From positions 25,312-89,311 of the forward strand of contig CAXMNX010000035.1 of the NCBI GenBank assembly GCA_964194845.1: a DNA stretch of 64,000 nt, read 5' to 3'. Source of the DNA: CAXMNX01 sp964194845. Lineage in GTDB: Bacteria; Pseudomonadota; Alphaproteobacteria; Rhodobacterales; Rhodobacteraceae. Below, one piece after another: positions 32,736-41,290 of the stretch (the stretch's first letter is position 1; each line of letters begins with the position of its first letter). Both the position numbers and the translations under genes were made by a program. The notes below the pieces were generated by a model. That model did no database searches, had not been told where the DNA came from, and worked only from the letters and a program-made list of their open reading frames with translations.

Positions 32736-34337
32736 TCAAGAAACTTCAAACTGAAGCGGCCGCACCTGGGAAAACAGTTCCGTGGCGTTAAGTTGATCAA
32801 CCACTGTCGAAGGCACTGGATCATCCACGTACAAAAGCGCGATGGCGTCCTGGCCTTTCTCTGATCGGCCAAGGGTAAAGTTCGCGATATTCACCCCGTT
32901 CCTGCCCAACGTCAGGCCCAGTGTGCCGATGATACCCGGCACATCTTCGTTGGTGGTGTAAAGCATGTTCTCGCCTATTTCGGCGTCGATGTTGATGCCC
33001 TTGATCTGGATGAACCGCGGCTTACCATCGGAAAACACTGTTCCCGCGATGGACCGTTCACGTTCGTCGGTTACAACCGTCAGCTTGATATAGGAGTCGA
33101 ATACCCCGGTTTTTTCCTGTGTCGTTGTTGAGATGTCGACGCCCCGGTCCTTGGCGATGACTGGGGCCGAAACCATGTTCAACTCGGGGTTCGTCGCTTT
33201 CATGATCCCTGCGACTGCGCTTGCGTTCAGTGCTGCCGTGTTCATCCCGGTGACCTGGCCATTGTAGAGGATGTTGATCGCGCGAATGGGCTCGTCCGTA
33301 AGCTGGCCGACAAATGAACCCAGATGCCCGGCGAGTTTCAGCCAGGGTCCCATGGTCTTGGCCTCTTCGGCGGTCACGGATGGCATGTTGAGCGCGTTCG
33401 TGACCGCCCCGGTCAGCAGAAAATCCGACATCTGTTCGGCGACCTGCAACGCCACGTTTTCCTGTGCTTCTGTAGTCGCGGCCCCCAGATGCGGCGTAGC
33501 GACGACGTTCGGCAGGTTGAAAAGCGGGCTTTCGGTGGCGGGTTCAACGGCGAAAACATCAAAAGCGGCACCTGCAACCCTTCCGGATTTCAAGGCGGCG
33601 GCAAGCGCTTCTTCGTCGACCAGTCCGCCGCGGGCGCAGTTGATAATCCGAACGCCAGGTTTCAATCGTTCGATGGCATCCGCAGAAAGAATGTTCCGGG
33701 TTTTATCTGTCAGCGGCACATGAAACGAAATGAAATCCGAGCGCCCCAGCAATTCGTGCAGTCCGACCTTGGTGACGCCAAGTTTCTCCGCGCGCTCTTC
33801 GGACAGAAACGGATCATAGGCGATCACCTTCATCTTCAGCGCCAACGCCCGGTCACAGACGATTGCACCGATATTGCCGGCACCGATCACGCCCAGCGTC
33901 TTGGCGGTCAGCTCGACACCGAGGAACCGGGATTTCTCCCACTTGCCTTGGTGGGTCGAAACGCTGGCTTCGGGTATTTGCCTGGCGACGGCAAACATCA
34001 TCGCAATCGCGTGTTCGGCGGTGGTGATCGAATTGCCAAAGGGCGTGTTCATCACGATGACGCCGCGTTTCGAGGCAGCCGGGATATCGACATTATCAAC
34101 GCCGATCCCGGCGCGCCCGATGACCTTCAGGTTGGTCGCCGCGTTTAGAACCTTGTCGCTGACTTTTGTGGCCGAACGGATGGCAAGGCCGTCATATTCG
34201 CCGATGACCTCAAGCAGCCGGTCCTTGTCCTTGCCGATCGTGGGGTCAAACGTCACGTCGATCCCGCGGTCGCGGAAGATTTGAACGGCGGTTTCGGAAA
34301 GCTTGTCGCTGACCAGCACTTTTGGGATGTGTTCCAT
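32736..34337 (-). CDS. serA: D-3-phosphoglycerate dehydrogenase
   Basis: A 533-residue enzyme catalysing the first step of serine synthesis (3-phosphoglycerate to phosphohydroxypyruvate with NAD). The NAD motif is VIGAGNIGAIV (about 147-157), the catalytic Arg is in INCARGGLVDEEAL, and the His in TPHLGAATTEAQENV. An intervening domain and a C-terminal ACT domain (LGLTLGRNGVNIANFTLGR), the usual serine-feedback site, follow. Length is that of the 530-residue bacterial form. It is 43 bp downstream of serC and is probably transcribed with it. Confidence 0.97.
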   Translation of the reverse strand: MEHIPKVLVSDKLSETAVQIFRDRGIDVTFDPTIGKDKDRLLEVIGEYDGLAIRSATKVSDKVLNAATNLKVIGRAGIGVDNVDIPAASKRGVIVMNTPFGNSITTAEHAIAMMFAVARQIPEASVSTHQGKWEKSRFLGVELTAKTLGVIGAGNIGAIVCDRALALKMKVIAYDPFLSEERAEKLGVTKVGLHELLGRSDFISFHVPLTDKTRNILSADAIERLKPGVRIINCARGGLVDEEALAAALKSGRVAGAAFDVFAVEPATESPLFNLPNVVATPHLGAATTEAQENVALQVAEQMSDFLLTGAVTNALNMPSVTAEEAKTMGPWLKLAGHLGSFVGQLTDEPIRAINILYNGQVTGMNTAALNASAVAGIMKATNPELNMVSAPVIAKDRGVDISTTTQEKTGVFDSYIKLTVVTDERERSIAGTVFSDGKPRFIQIKGINIDAEIGENMLYTTNEDVPGIIGTLGLTLGRNGVNIANFTLGRSEKGQDAIALLYVDDPVPSTVVDQLNATELFSQVRPLQFEVS

Positions 34338-34380
34338 AAGACTTAATCCAATTTGTGCGCCCGATGCGCATTATTGACGG

Positions 34381-35535
34381 TCAGGCGGCGTGCTGAGCCG
34401 CCGCAATTTCGGTCTCAAACGCCCAGTCAAGCCAGGGCATCAACGCCGCGATGTCCGATGTCTCAACGGTCGCGCCGCACCAGATGCGCAGCCCCGGCGG
34501 CGCGTCGCGATAGGCCCCGATATCAAGTGCGACACCTTCCGCCTCCAGCCGTTTTGCCACGGCTTTGGCGAATACGGCACCATCAGAAATCCGGGCATCA
34601 GTGAACTTCAGACAAACGCTGGTGTTCGACCGGGTGGACGGGTTCTCGGCCAGGTTTTCGATCCAGTCGTGGCTTGCGCAGAAATCCCAGATTACAGCCG
34701 CGTTCGCGTCGGCGCGGGCGATCAGCCCCTGCAGCCCGCCGAGGCTTTCGGCCCAATCGAGCGCATTCAGATAATCCTCGACACATAGCATCGACGGCGT
34801 GTTGATCGTCGCACCATCAAAGATGCCAGCGATCAATTTCCCGCCCTTTGTAAGGCGGAATATCTTTGGCAATGGCCAGGAAGGTGTATAAGTTTCAAGG
34901 CGCTCGACGGCGCTCGGTGACAGGATCAGCATCCCGTGCGCCGCCTCGCCACCCAGCACTTTCTGCCAGGAATAAGTCACAACATCCAACCGGTCCCACG
35001 GCAGATGCTGGGCGAAAGCCGCCGAGGTTGCATCGCAGATTGTCAGCCCTTCGCGGCCTGCCGGTATCTCGAAGTCCGCAGGAACCCGCACGCCCGAGGT
35101 TGTGCCGTTCCAGGTGAACACCACGTCCTTGTTCCAATCTACGACCCCAAGATCGACGATCTGGCCATAGTCGGCGGTTTGGAAGGTCGCGTCCAATTTG
35201 AGCTGTTTGACAACATCCGTCACCCAGCCCGCACCGAAACTTTCCCAGGCCAGCATCTCGACGGGTCGCGCGCCCAGCAAGTTCCACATCGCCATTTCCA
35301 TAGCACCGGTGTCCGAGGCCGGAACGATGCCGATCAGATAGCTGTCGGGCACGCCAAGGATCGCTCGTGTGCGGTCGATTACGGCTTTCAGTTTTGCCTT
35401 ACCGATGGGCGCACGATGCGAGCGGCCCAAAGGCGCATCGGACAGATCTTGAAGTGCAAATGTCGGGGGTTTGGCACAAGGGCCAGATGAAAAACGCGGA
35501 TTTACCGGCCGCGTTGCCGGGGTTTTGGTATCCAT
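34381..35535 (-). CDS. serC: Phosphoserine aminotransferase (alphaproteobacterial type)
   Basis: A 384-residue PLP enzyme converting phosphohydroxypyruvate and glutamate to phosphoserine. RFSSGPCAKPP at the start, APLGRSHRAPIGKAKL, CDATSAAF and the PLP-lysine region YSWQKVLGGEAAHGM mark the alphaproteobacterial subfamily. The ATG at 35535 follows GGAAGGA; the frame stays open upstream through the leader and promoter, which is not coding. Preceded by a two-hairpin leader and a clear promoter; followed by serA. Confidence 0.95.
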   Translation of the reverse strand: MDTKTPATRPVNPRFSSGPCAKPPTFALQDLSDAPLGRSHRAPIGKAKLKAVIDRTRAILGVPDSYLIGIVPASDTGAMEMAMWNLLGARPVEMLAWESFGAGWVTDVVKQLKLDATFQTADYGQIVDLGVVDWNKDVVFTWNGTTSGVRVPADFEIPAGREGLTICDATSAAFAQHLPWDRLDVVTYSWQKVLGGEAAHGMLILSPSAVERLETYTPSWPLPKIFRLTKGGKLIAGIFDGATINTPSMLCVEDYLNALDWAESLGGLQGLIARADANAAVIWDFCASHDWIENLAENPSTRSNTSVCLKFTDARISDGAVFAKAVAKRLEAEGVALDIGAYRDAPPGLRIWCGATVETSDIAALMPWLDWAFETEIAAAQHAA

Positions 35536-35585
35536 CGCTGAATATCCTTCCAGATATACGCCCCTCGTTGGGGAGGGGTATCCCA
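35536..35585 (-). promoter_or_regulatory. serC leader with two hairpins (serC RNA motif candidate)
   Basis: The predicted 50-nt leader folds, in transcript order, into CCCCTC-CCCAAC-GAGGGG (35561-35578) and then ATATC-TGGAAG-GATAT (35542-35557), whose loop and 3' arm hold the ribosome-binding site GGAAGGA. Position and layout agree with the serC RNA motif described in alphaproteobacteria, as far as I remember it. It suggests control of translation initiation; the ligand, if any, is unknown. Confidence 0.6.
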
Positions 35586-35591
35586 CTCGCG

Positions 35592-35620
35592 GATATAGGC
35601 ACCTTTCTGCAACTGCACAA
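35592..35620 (-). promoter_or_regulatory. Sigma-70-type promoter of serC-serA
   Basis: On the minus strand TTGTGC (35615-35620), a 17-nt spacer and TATATC (35592-35597) form a good promoter, with a start near 35585, 50 nt before the serC ATG. Confidence 0.65.
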
Positions 35621-35731
35621 TAAGGAAATGTCGGTTTTGGCGAAGGATTGGTCTTATTTGACCTGCCACCCAAGGATTGCCCGGCGAGCCGCGTCTTAAT
35701 TGGCAGAACGTCAGTTTCAGGAGGGTTCCAG

Positions 35732-37003
35732 ATGCGTTTCTTGCTTTTCATCATTGCCGCGTGGATTGGCCTATCGGCCACCGCGCAAGCATTCTGCGGC
35801 TTTTACGTCGCCCGCGCCGATGGCGCGCTTTACAACCAGGCATCCAAGGTCGTTTATGTCCGCGACGGACGGCGAACGGTCATCACAATGTCGTCGGATT
35901 ATCGTGGCGAGCCCAGTGATTTCGCACTGATCGTGCCGACGCCGAAAGTACTTGAAGAAAGCGATATTCGCACTGTGATGGCGGAAACCATTGATCACCT
36001 TGATGCCTATAGCGCGCCTCGGCTGGTCGAATATTTCGATTATGACCCGTGCCAGCAGGTCGTTTTCGAAGACTTCAAAGCGGGCGGCACCGGCATGCTG
36101 CGCAGCGACACTGAACGCAACCGCGGTGCTGACGCCTTGGGTGTTCAGATCAAGGGCGAATACGCGATTGGCACCTATGATGTGTTGATCCTGAAGGCCG
36201 ATCAATCCGACGGGCTTGTCACTTTCCTGACGTCCGAGGGATACACGCTTCCCGATGGCGCCAAGGCGGCACTTGGCGATTATATCCAAAACGGCATGAA
36301 GTTTTTCGTCGCCCGGGTGAATCTCGACCGCCACTCGGCATCCGAGGCCCGCGAATTGCCACCTTTGCAAATCTCGTTCACCTCGCGAAATTTCATGTTG
36401 CCGATCCAGCTTGGAAAACTGAATGCCGATGGTCCGCAGGATGCGCTGATCATGATGCTGACGCGGAAGGGCCGGGTCGAAGTGTCAAATTACGACGAAA
36501 CCGTTCTGCCGACCGACGCCAATATCCCAACTTTCGTGAAGGGCGTGTTTCCGAACTTCTATCGCTCGATGTTCGACCGCGCGGTTGGCAACTTTGGCGG
36601 CATTGCTTTGGAATACGGCTGGGACATGGCCTGGTGCGACCCGTGTGCCGCAGATCCGCTGACGCGCGATGAGCTTCAGGAGCTGGGCGTCGGCTGGATG
36701 GATAGCGGCGACAACCCGGGTCAGAACGTCTATATCACCCGGTTTCACGCGCAATACACCAAAGATCAGATGCCCGAGGACCTGATGTTCCGCGAGACAA
36801 AGTCACGCGAAAACTATCAGGGCCGATATATCATGAACCAGCCGTTCACCGGGCAGATCGACTGTGAATACGGCGAGGAATATGTGAAAGGTATTCGCCT
36901 GCGGCTGCGCCAGGAAGCGATCACGCTGGCTGAAATGACCGGCTGGAACCCGCGCGAGATCGAACAACTCATTCGCGTTTCGGTGCCAAAAAGCTACTGG
37001 TGA
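35732..37003 (+). CDS. DUF2330-family exported protein
   Basis: A 423-residue protein with a Sec signal (MRFLLFIIAAWIGLSATAQA) and the DUF2330 domain, starting FCGFYVARADG and including YRGEPSDFALIVPTP and ARVNLDRHSAS. Cysteine pairs (WCDPCAADP) may form disulfides in the periplasm. No activity is known for this family. AGGAGG stands 7 nt before the ATG at 35732; an upstream in-frame GTG/ATG extension would bury the signal peptide. It lies between serC and serB with no obvious link to serine. Confidence 0.82.
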   Translation: MRFLLFIIAAWIGLSATAQAFCGFYVARADGALYNQASKVVYVRDGRRTVITMSSDYRGEPSDFALIVPTPKVLEESDIRTVMAETIDHLDAYSAPRLVEYFDYDPCQQVVFEDFKAGGTGMLRSDTERNRGADALGVQIKGEYAIGTYDVLILKADQSDGLVTFLTSEGYTLPDGAKAALGDYIQNGMKFFVARVNLDRHSASEARELPPLQISFTSRNFMLPIQLGKLNADGPQDALIMMLTRKGRVEVSNYDETVLPTDANIPTFVKGVFPNFYRSMFDRAVGNFGGIALEYGWDMAWCDPCAADPLTRDELQELGVGWMDSGDNPGQNVYITRFHAQYTKDQMPEDLMFRETKSRENYQGRYIMNQPFTGQIDCEYGEEYVKGIRLRLRQEAITLAEMTGWNPREIEQLIRVSVPKSYW

Positions 37004-37021
37004 AGCGCGCGGTGTTAAGCT

Positions 37022-37048
37022 AGGCGGACCCCGAACGGAGGTCCGCCT
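37022..37048 (+). promoter_or_regulatory. Hairpin enclosing the serB ribosome-binding site
   Basis: AGGCGGACC (37022-37030) pairs perfectly with GGTCCGCCT (37040-37048) around a 9-nt loop, ending on the base before the serB ATG. The ribosome-binding site GGAGG straddles the loop and the 3' arm, so the fold would hinder initiation. It could also terminate or stabilise the upstream DUF2330 transcript. Confidence 0.55.
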
Positions 37049-37918
37049 ATGCACGTCGTCTCGCTGATTGCGAAGCCGGGGATGCTCGATCCTGCACTGG
37101 TGTCGTCGCTGCAATCGGCATGGGGTGGCGGTGATGCGAATTGGCTTTCGCCTGACGAGGCCGCCGAATTTCCCGTCACCGTATCGCCGGCGAATTTGGA
37201 AGATGTGCGCGCGGACATCGAACCCATGGGCGTCGATCTGAATGTCATTCCATTCGACGGGCGGCGGAAGCGGCTTTTGATCGCTGACATGGATTCCACC
37301 ATGGTCAATGAGGAGTGCATCGACGAGCTGGCCGCCGAGGCTGGCGTCGGAGATCGGGTCGCTGAAATTACCGCGCGGGCGATGAACGGCGAGATTGATT
37401 TCGAAGCGGCGATCGACGAACGGGTTGCGCTTTTGAAGGGCTTGGCCGTCGACGTGATCGAGAAGGTGCTAGGCGAACGGATCACGCTGGCACCGGGCGG
37501 CAAGACGCTTGTTTCCACGATGAAAGCGAACGGAGCGTATGCAACGCTCGTTTCCGGCGGGTTTACCCAGTTCACCAGCCGGATCGCCGAAATTCTTGGC
37601 TTTGACGAGAACCGCGCCAATACATTGCTCGATGAGGGCGGGCGGCTGACCGGCCAGGTTGCGCGACCGATACTGGGGCGTGAGGCCAAGGTTCGGGCGC
37701 TAAATGAGATTTCCCAGCGCCTTGGGTTTGCCCCGGAAAAGGCGATTGCGGTCGGGGACGGCGCAAATGATTTGGGGATGCTGGACCGTGCAGGCATTGG
37801 CGTCGCGCTGCATGCCAAGCCGAGCGTCGCTGCCGCCGCGCCGGTTCGTGTCGATTATGGTGACCTGACGGCGCTATTGTTTTTGCAGGGCTATGGTCGG
37901 GTCGATTTTGTCAATTAA
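37049..37918 (+). CDS. serB: Phosphoserine phosphatase
   Basis: A 289-residue HAD-family enzyme hydrolysing phosphoserine, the last step of serine synthesis. The nucleophile motif is ADMDSTMVNEECIDELA (about 76-92), motif II is VSGGFTQFT, and motif III/IV are KVRALNEI and VGDGANDLGML. The N-terminal 70 residues are the variable domain usual in SerB. The start follows directly on a hairpin containing GGAGG. Convergent with the asparaginase gene (6 bp between stops). serA and serC are within 5 kb on the other strand. Confidence 0.95.
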   Translation: MHVVSLIAKPGMLDPALVSSLQSAWGGGDANWLSPDEAAEFPVTVSPANLEDVRADIEPMGVDLNVIPFDGRRKRLLIADMDSTMVNEECIDELAAEAGVGDRVAEITARAMNGEIDFEAAIDERVALLKGLAVDVIEKVLGERITLAPGGKTLVSTMKANGAYATLVSGGFTQFTSRIAEILGFDENRANTLLDEGGRLTGQVARPILGREAKVRALNEISQRLGFAPEKAIAVGDGANDLGMLDRAGIGVALHAKPSVAAAAPVRVDYGDLTALLFLQGYGRVDFVN

Positions 37919-37924
37919 GAAACT

Positions 37925-38917
37925 CTAAGCAAAAAGCCCGCTGGCCGGTCTGACCGCGCCTGTCACGATCCCGTCCCGGTTCAAGATCGGGCAATCCAGA
38001 TAACGCAACACCGCCGGATGCCCGGCGTCCACGGCACCAAGCCGGACCAGCAGCGCCGTAATTGCCGCCTCCGATGCGCGGGCCGCGCCATCGGCGATCT
38101 TCAGCGCCACGCCAATGCCCTGATTTGGAAGGATCGCCACATACACACCTTCGGCACCTGACTTGGCAACAAACGGCTCGGTCGCTGCTGATATCAGGTT
38201 GCTAAAGGCTCGGTCCTTCCCCGAAACCAGTTCCGGGTGCGCGATCATCGCGTCGCGCAATCGAGCCGCGGCGCGTTCACGGACAGAGCCGTCTTCCCGC
38301 GCCTCGGCAAACACCGCCATCGCGCGGGCAAGCCCGGAAAGCGTCGTCGCAAAGTTCGGCGCTGAACAGCCGTCGATACCGAAACCGGGGCTTGGGGCGT
38401 CTATTACGGCTTCGAAGGCTTCACGCACGGCAAGCTGGACCGGGTGATCGGGGTCAACGTAGTTGAGGTCGGCCTTAAGATGCTTGGCCAGCGCCAAAAA
38501 CCCGGTGTGCTTGCCCGAGCAGTTGTTGAAAAGCCGCGTCACAGGTTCCGCCGCACGTATCATCTCTTCGGCTAGGGCGTCGTCGCGCGACGGTTGCGGC
38601 CCGCATTTCAGCGCGGTTTCATCCAACCCGATGTCCGATAGCCAACGCGACACCTTCTCGACGTGGCGCCGTTCACCGCTGTGCGACGCGCACGCCAAGG
38701 CGAGATGCTGGGACGTCAGGTCGGCACCGGCACCGCTTTCCAACAGCGGCAACGCCTGGATCATTTTGGCAGAAGATCGCGGAAAGGTAACGATTTGGGC
38801 ATCGCCCCAGGCCTCGACAATCCGACCATCGCTGCGCGAAATGACGGCATGACCGCGATGAATGGACTCGATGAAATCCCCGCGAGTGGCCTCTGCCATT
38901 GGCACGGCATTCACCAT
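37925..38917 (-). CDS. Asparaginase, Rhizobium etli (class 3) type
   Basis: A 330-residue enzyme hydrolysing asparagine to aspartate and ammonia. It carries the blocks that define the R. etli-type family, which resembles serine beta-lactamases rather than E. coli asparaginase: RSSAKMIQ (Ser48/49, Lys51), ACASHSGE (Ser80), LFNNCSGKHTGF (Cys133, Lys136) and GIDGCSAPNFA (Cys184), the last two forming the expected metal site. GAGGTC precedes the ATG at 38917; a Met seven codons in is an alternative start. Single gene. Confidence 0.85.
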   Translation of the reverse strand: MVNAVPMAEATRGDFIESIHRGHAVISRSDGRIVEAWGDAQIVTFPRSSAKMIQALPLLESGAGADLTSQHLALACASHSGERRHVEKVSRWLSDIGLDETALKCGPQPSRDDALAEEMIRAAEPVTRLFNNCSGKHTGFLALAKHLKADLNYVDPDHPVQLAVREAFEAVIDAPSPGFGIDGCSAPNFATTLSGLARAMAVFAEAREDGSVRERAAARLRDAMIAHPELVSGKDRAFSNLISAATEPFVAKSGAEGVYVAILPNQGIGVALKIADGAARASEAAITALLVRLGAVDAGHPAVLRYLDCPILNRDGIVTGAVRPASGLFA

Positions 38918-39071
38918 GTGCGACCTCGCGAATTTGTCACGGCAATTTTCCGCCGCGGGGGGGTTCCATCCTGTCGCGCAGATACGCTATTCAGGGCGCA
39001 TTGGTAAAGCGCATTTCCGGTCCTGAGCGCCTGCAAAGACAGGGACACGGGCCAAAGGAAAAGGCAGGAAA

Positions 39072-39593
39072 ATGACGGCACGGGCGATAATTCTATTTTT
39101 GATTGCGGCAGGCTTCGCCGGAATGGCGGCAGCGCAAGACGTCACCAACCGCGTGGCGGCCGACACGGATTGGGCGGTATTCGAGGGTAGCGAGCCCAAA
39201 GAATGCTGGGCGGTGACCGCGCCCAAGGAAAGCAGCAATTCCCGCGATGGCCGTTCTGTATCGGTGCGCCGCGGCGATATCCTTTTGTTCGTGACCTACC
39301 GGCCTGAACAGAATGTTGCCGGCGAGATTAGTTTCACGGGCGGGTATCCGTTTGCTGAAGGATCAACGGCAACGCTTGAGGTCGGCGGAACGGTATTCGA
39401 GCTTTTCACCGAAGGCGAATACGCCTGGCCCGCAACGCCCGCCGATGATCTGAAAGTCGTGACGGCGATGAAGCGTGGTGCGAATGCGGTTGTGACCGCA
39501 CGGTCTTCGCGTGGCACGGAAACCAAGGATACGTTTTCGCTTTTGGGCGCGACCGCGATGATCGAAGACGCCGAGAAGCGCTGCACGGGTTAG
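39072..39593 (+). CDS. IalB-like exported protein
   Basis: A 173-residue protein with a Sec signal (MTARAIILFLIAAGFAGMAAAQ) and the fold of the invasion-associated locus B family: ECWAVTAPKES, RGDILLFVTYRP and a basic KRGANAVVTARSSRGTET segment. Two cysteines (near 45 and at the end, EKRCTG) may form the disulfide of IalB. Such proteins are common in free-living alphaproteobacteria and need not relate to invasion. AGGAAA lies just before the ATG. Confidence 0.78.
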   Translation: MTARAIILFLIAAGFAGMAAAQDVTNRVAADTDWAVFEGSEPKECWAVTAPKESSNSRDGRSVSVRRGDILLFVTYRPEQNVAGEISFTGGYPFAEGSTATLEVGGTVFELFTEGEYAWPATPADDLKVVTAMKRGANAVVTARSSRGTETKDTFSLLGATAMIEDAEKRCTG

Positions 39594-39695
39594 GGTCGGG
39601 CCCTAAAAATCCAGGGATGTTTCGCGTGGCGGTCGATACGGTCGTTTTGCTTCGCAATTGTTCAGGCACGGGCGACCAGCCCGGGCCCGACCCGA

Positions 39696-39712
39696 CCCTC
39701 CCATCGGGAGGG
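39696..39712. other. Short GC hairpin in the ialB-rlmN gap
   Basis: CCCTCCC-ATC-GGGAGGG is a perfect 7-bp stem with a 3-nt loop about 100 bp after the IalB-like gene and 103 bp before the rlmN promoter. It lacks a T-run. The 276-bp gap (39594-39869) holds nothing else that I can support except that promoter. Confidence 0.5.
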
Positions 39713-39814
39713 CGCATTGCGGCGTTCCACTTCCAAAGAGAATCTTCCGCCTCAATCCAGCCATTGCCGCATCAATGCGCTCTAACTCTGCAACGCCTGA
39801 CGTGATTAATTTCT

Positions 39815-39843
39815 TTGGCAAATACGCTCACATCGCCTATATG
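39815..39843 (+). promoter_or_regulatory. Sigma-70-type promoter of rlmN
   Basis: TTGGCA (39815-39820), a 17-nt spacer and TATATG (39838-39843) make the best plus-strand promoter match in the window, with a start near 39850, 20 nt before the rlmN ATG. Confidence 0.65.
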
Positions 39844-39869
39844 CGCGGTCTGATCAGGAATTCGGACCC

Positions 39870-41057
39870 ATGAGCGCCAGCGCACCCATTACTCAGGACG
39901 TCGTGACCATCCCCCGGAAGTTGCCCGAGGGGCCGGTCAACCTTGTTGGCCTTACCCGCGAACAACTGAATGCCGCGTTGATCGACGTTGGCACGCCGGA
40001 AAAGCAGGCGCGTATGCGCACCGGGCAGATCTGGCAGTGGATTTACCACTGGGGCGTGCGCGATTTTGCGGTCATGACAAACCTCGCGAAAGATTATCGT
40101 GTCCTGCTGGCGGATAATTTCGTAGTCGCGCTGCCCGAGGTGGTTACCCGTCAGGTCAGCGCCGATGGCACGCGCAAGTATCTGGTGAAAATCGCGGGCG
40201 GCCACGAGGTCGAGACGGTTTACATCCCCGAAACTGATCGCGGCACGCTTTGCATCTCCAGCCAGGTCGGCTGCACGCTGACCTGTTCGTTCTGCCACAC
40301 CGGCACACAAAAGCTCGTGCGCAATCTGACGGCGGGCGAGATTGTCGGCCAGATCATGGTTGCCCGCGACGATCTGGGCGAATGGCCGGAACCCGGTCAG
40401 GGGTCTGGCGTAGACGGACCGCGATTGTTGTCGAACCTCGTGCTGATGGGCATGGGCGAGCCGCTTTACAACTTCGAGGCCGTGCGCGATGCGATGCTGA
40501 TTGCGATGGACGGCGAGGGCATCAGCCTTTCCCGCCGCCGGATAACACTTTCTACCAGCGGTGTAGTGTCCGAGATTGCTCGCACGGCCGAGGAAATTGG
40601 CTGCATGCTGGCCGTCAGTTTTCACGCCACAACGGACGAGGTGCGCAACAGCCTTGTGCCGATCAACAAGCGGTGGCCAATCGCCGAATTGCTGGACGCG
40701 CTGCGCGCTTATCCGAAACTGTCGAATTCGGAACGGATCACGTTCGAATATGTAATGATTAAGGGCGTGAACGACAGCGACGACGACGCGCGGCGGCTGG
40801 TGAAACTGATCAGCGGCATCCCCGCCAAGATCAACCTGATCCCGTTCAACGAGTGGCCGGGCGCGCCCTACGAACGGTCGGACCGGGACCGGATCAAGGC
40901 TTTTGCCGACATCATCCACAATGCCGGCTACGCCTCGCCGATCAGAAAGCCGCGCGGCGAAGACATCATGGCGGCTTGTGGTCAGTTGAAATCCGGGAGC
41001 GAACGGGCGCGGAAATCACGAGCGATGATTGCGGCCGAGGCAGGCCTGGACAGCTAA
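39870..41057 (+). CDS. rlmN: Dual-specificity rRNA/tRNA adenine C2-methyltransferase RlmN
   Basis: A 395-residue radical-SAM enzyme methylating C2 of A2503 in 23S rRNA and A37 in some tRNAs. The cluster cysteines are in CTLTCSFCHTGT (CxxxCxxC), preceded by SSQVGC; the methyl-carrying cysteine is in the C-terminal MAACGQL segment and LMGMGEPLYNFEAV is the SAM-binding block. Length is normal. It has its own promoter and is followed by a small unknown gene. Confidence 0.96.
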   Translation: MSASAPITQDVVTIPRKLPEGPVNLVGLTREQLNAALIDVGTPEKQARMRTGQIWQWIYHWGVRDFAVMTNLAKDYRVLLADNFVVALPEVVTRQVSADGTRKYLVKIAGGHEVETVYIPETDRGTLCISSQVGCTLTCSFCHTGTQKLVRNLTAGEIVGQIMVARDDLGEWPEPGQGSGVDGPRLLSNLVLMGMGEPLYNFEAVRDAMLIAMDGEGISLSRRRITLSTSGVVSEIARTAEEIGCMLAVSFHATTDEVRNSLVPINKRWPIAELLDALRAYPKLSNSERITFEYVMIKGVNDSDDDARRLVKLISGIPAKINLIPFNEWPGAPYERSDRDRIKAFADIIHNAGYASPIRKPRGEDIMAACGQLKSGSERARKSRAMIAAEAGLDS

Positions 41058-41092
41058 CTGGAATTTTGCGGAAGTTCGGCTAAGATCAGCCC

Positions 41093-41290
41093 ATGCGACA
41101 ACTCAAAAAGCCTGAAGATTTCGAAAAATTCTATTATCGCTACGTTGGCAAAGGCGAAGGCTGCGGTTGCGCCGAAAAAATCATCGACGTGCACGAATTC
41201 AATCGTTTGGCAGGACCGTTGATCAGACCGCTTAAGAAACGATGGTCGCTACCGACAACACTTGGCCGTCTGCTTCGCCGTACCCCTTAA
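41093..41290 (+). CDS. Hypothetical 65-residue basic protein
   Basis: Not recognised. The frame begins 36 bp after rlmN with ATG and encodes YYRYVGKGEGCGCAEKIID, with a CGC pair, and ends in a basic stretch (PLKKRWSLPTTLGRLLRRTP). No membrane segment; only a weak ribosome-binding site. The stop overlaps the convergent LOG-family gene by 4 bp. Codon use resembles the neighbours, which favours a real gene, perhaps an rlmN operon partner. Confidence 0.5.
   Translation: MRQLKKPEDFEKFYYRYVGKGEGCGCAEKIIDVHEFNRLAGPLIRPLKKRWSLPTTLGRLLRRTP

Noticed and set aside
39617..39805. 62-codon frame in the ialB-rlmN gap
   Set aside because: No ribosome-binding site, low-complexity composition, and it contains the perfect GC hairpin; looks non-coding.
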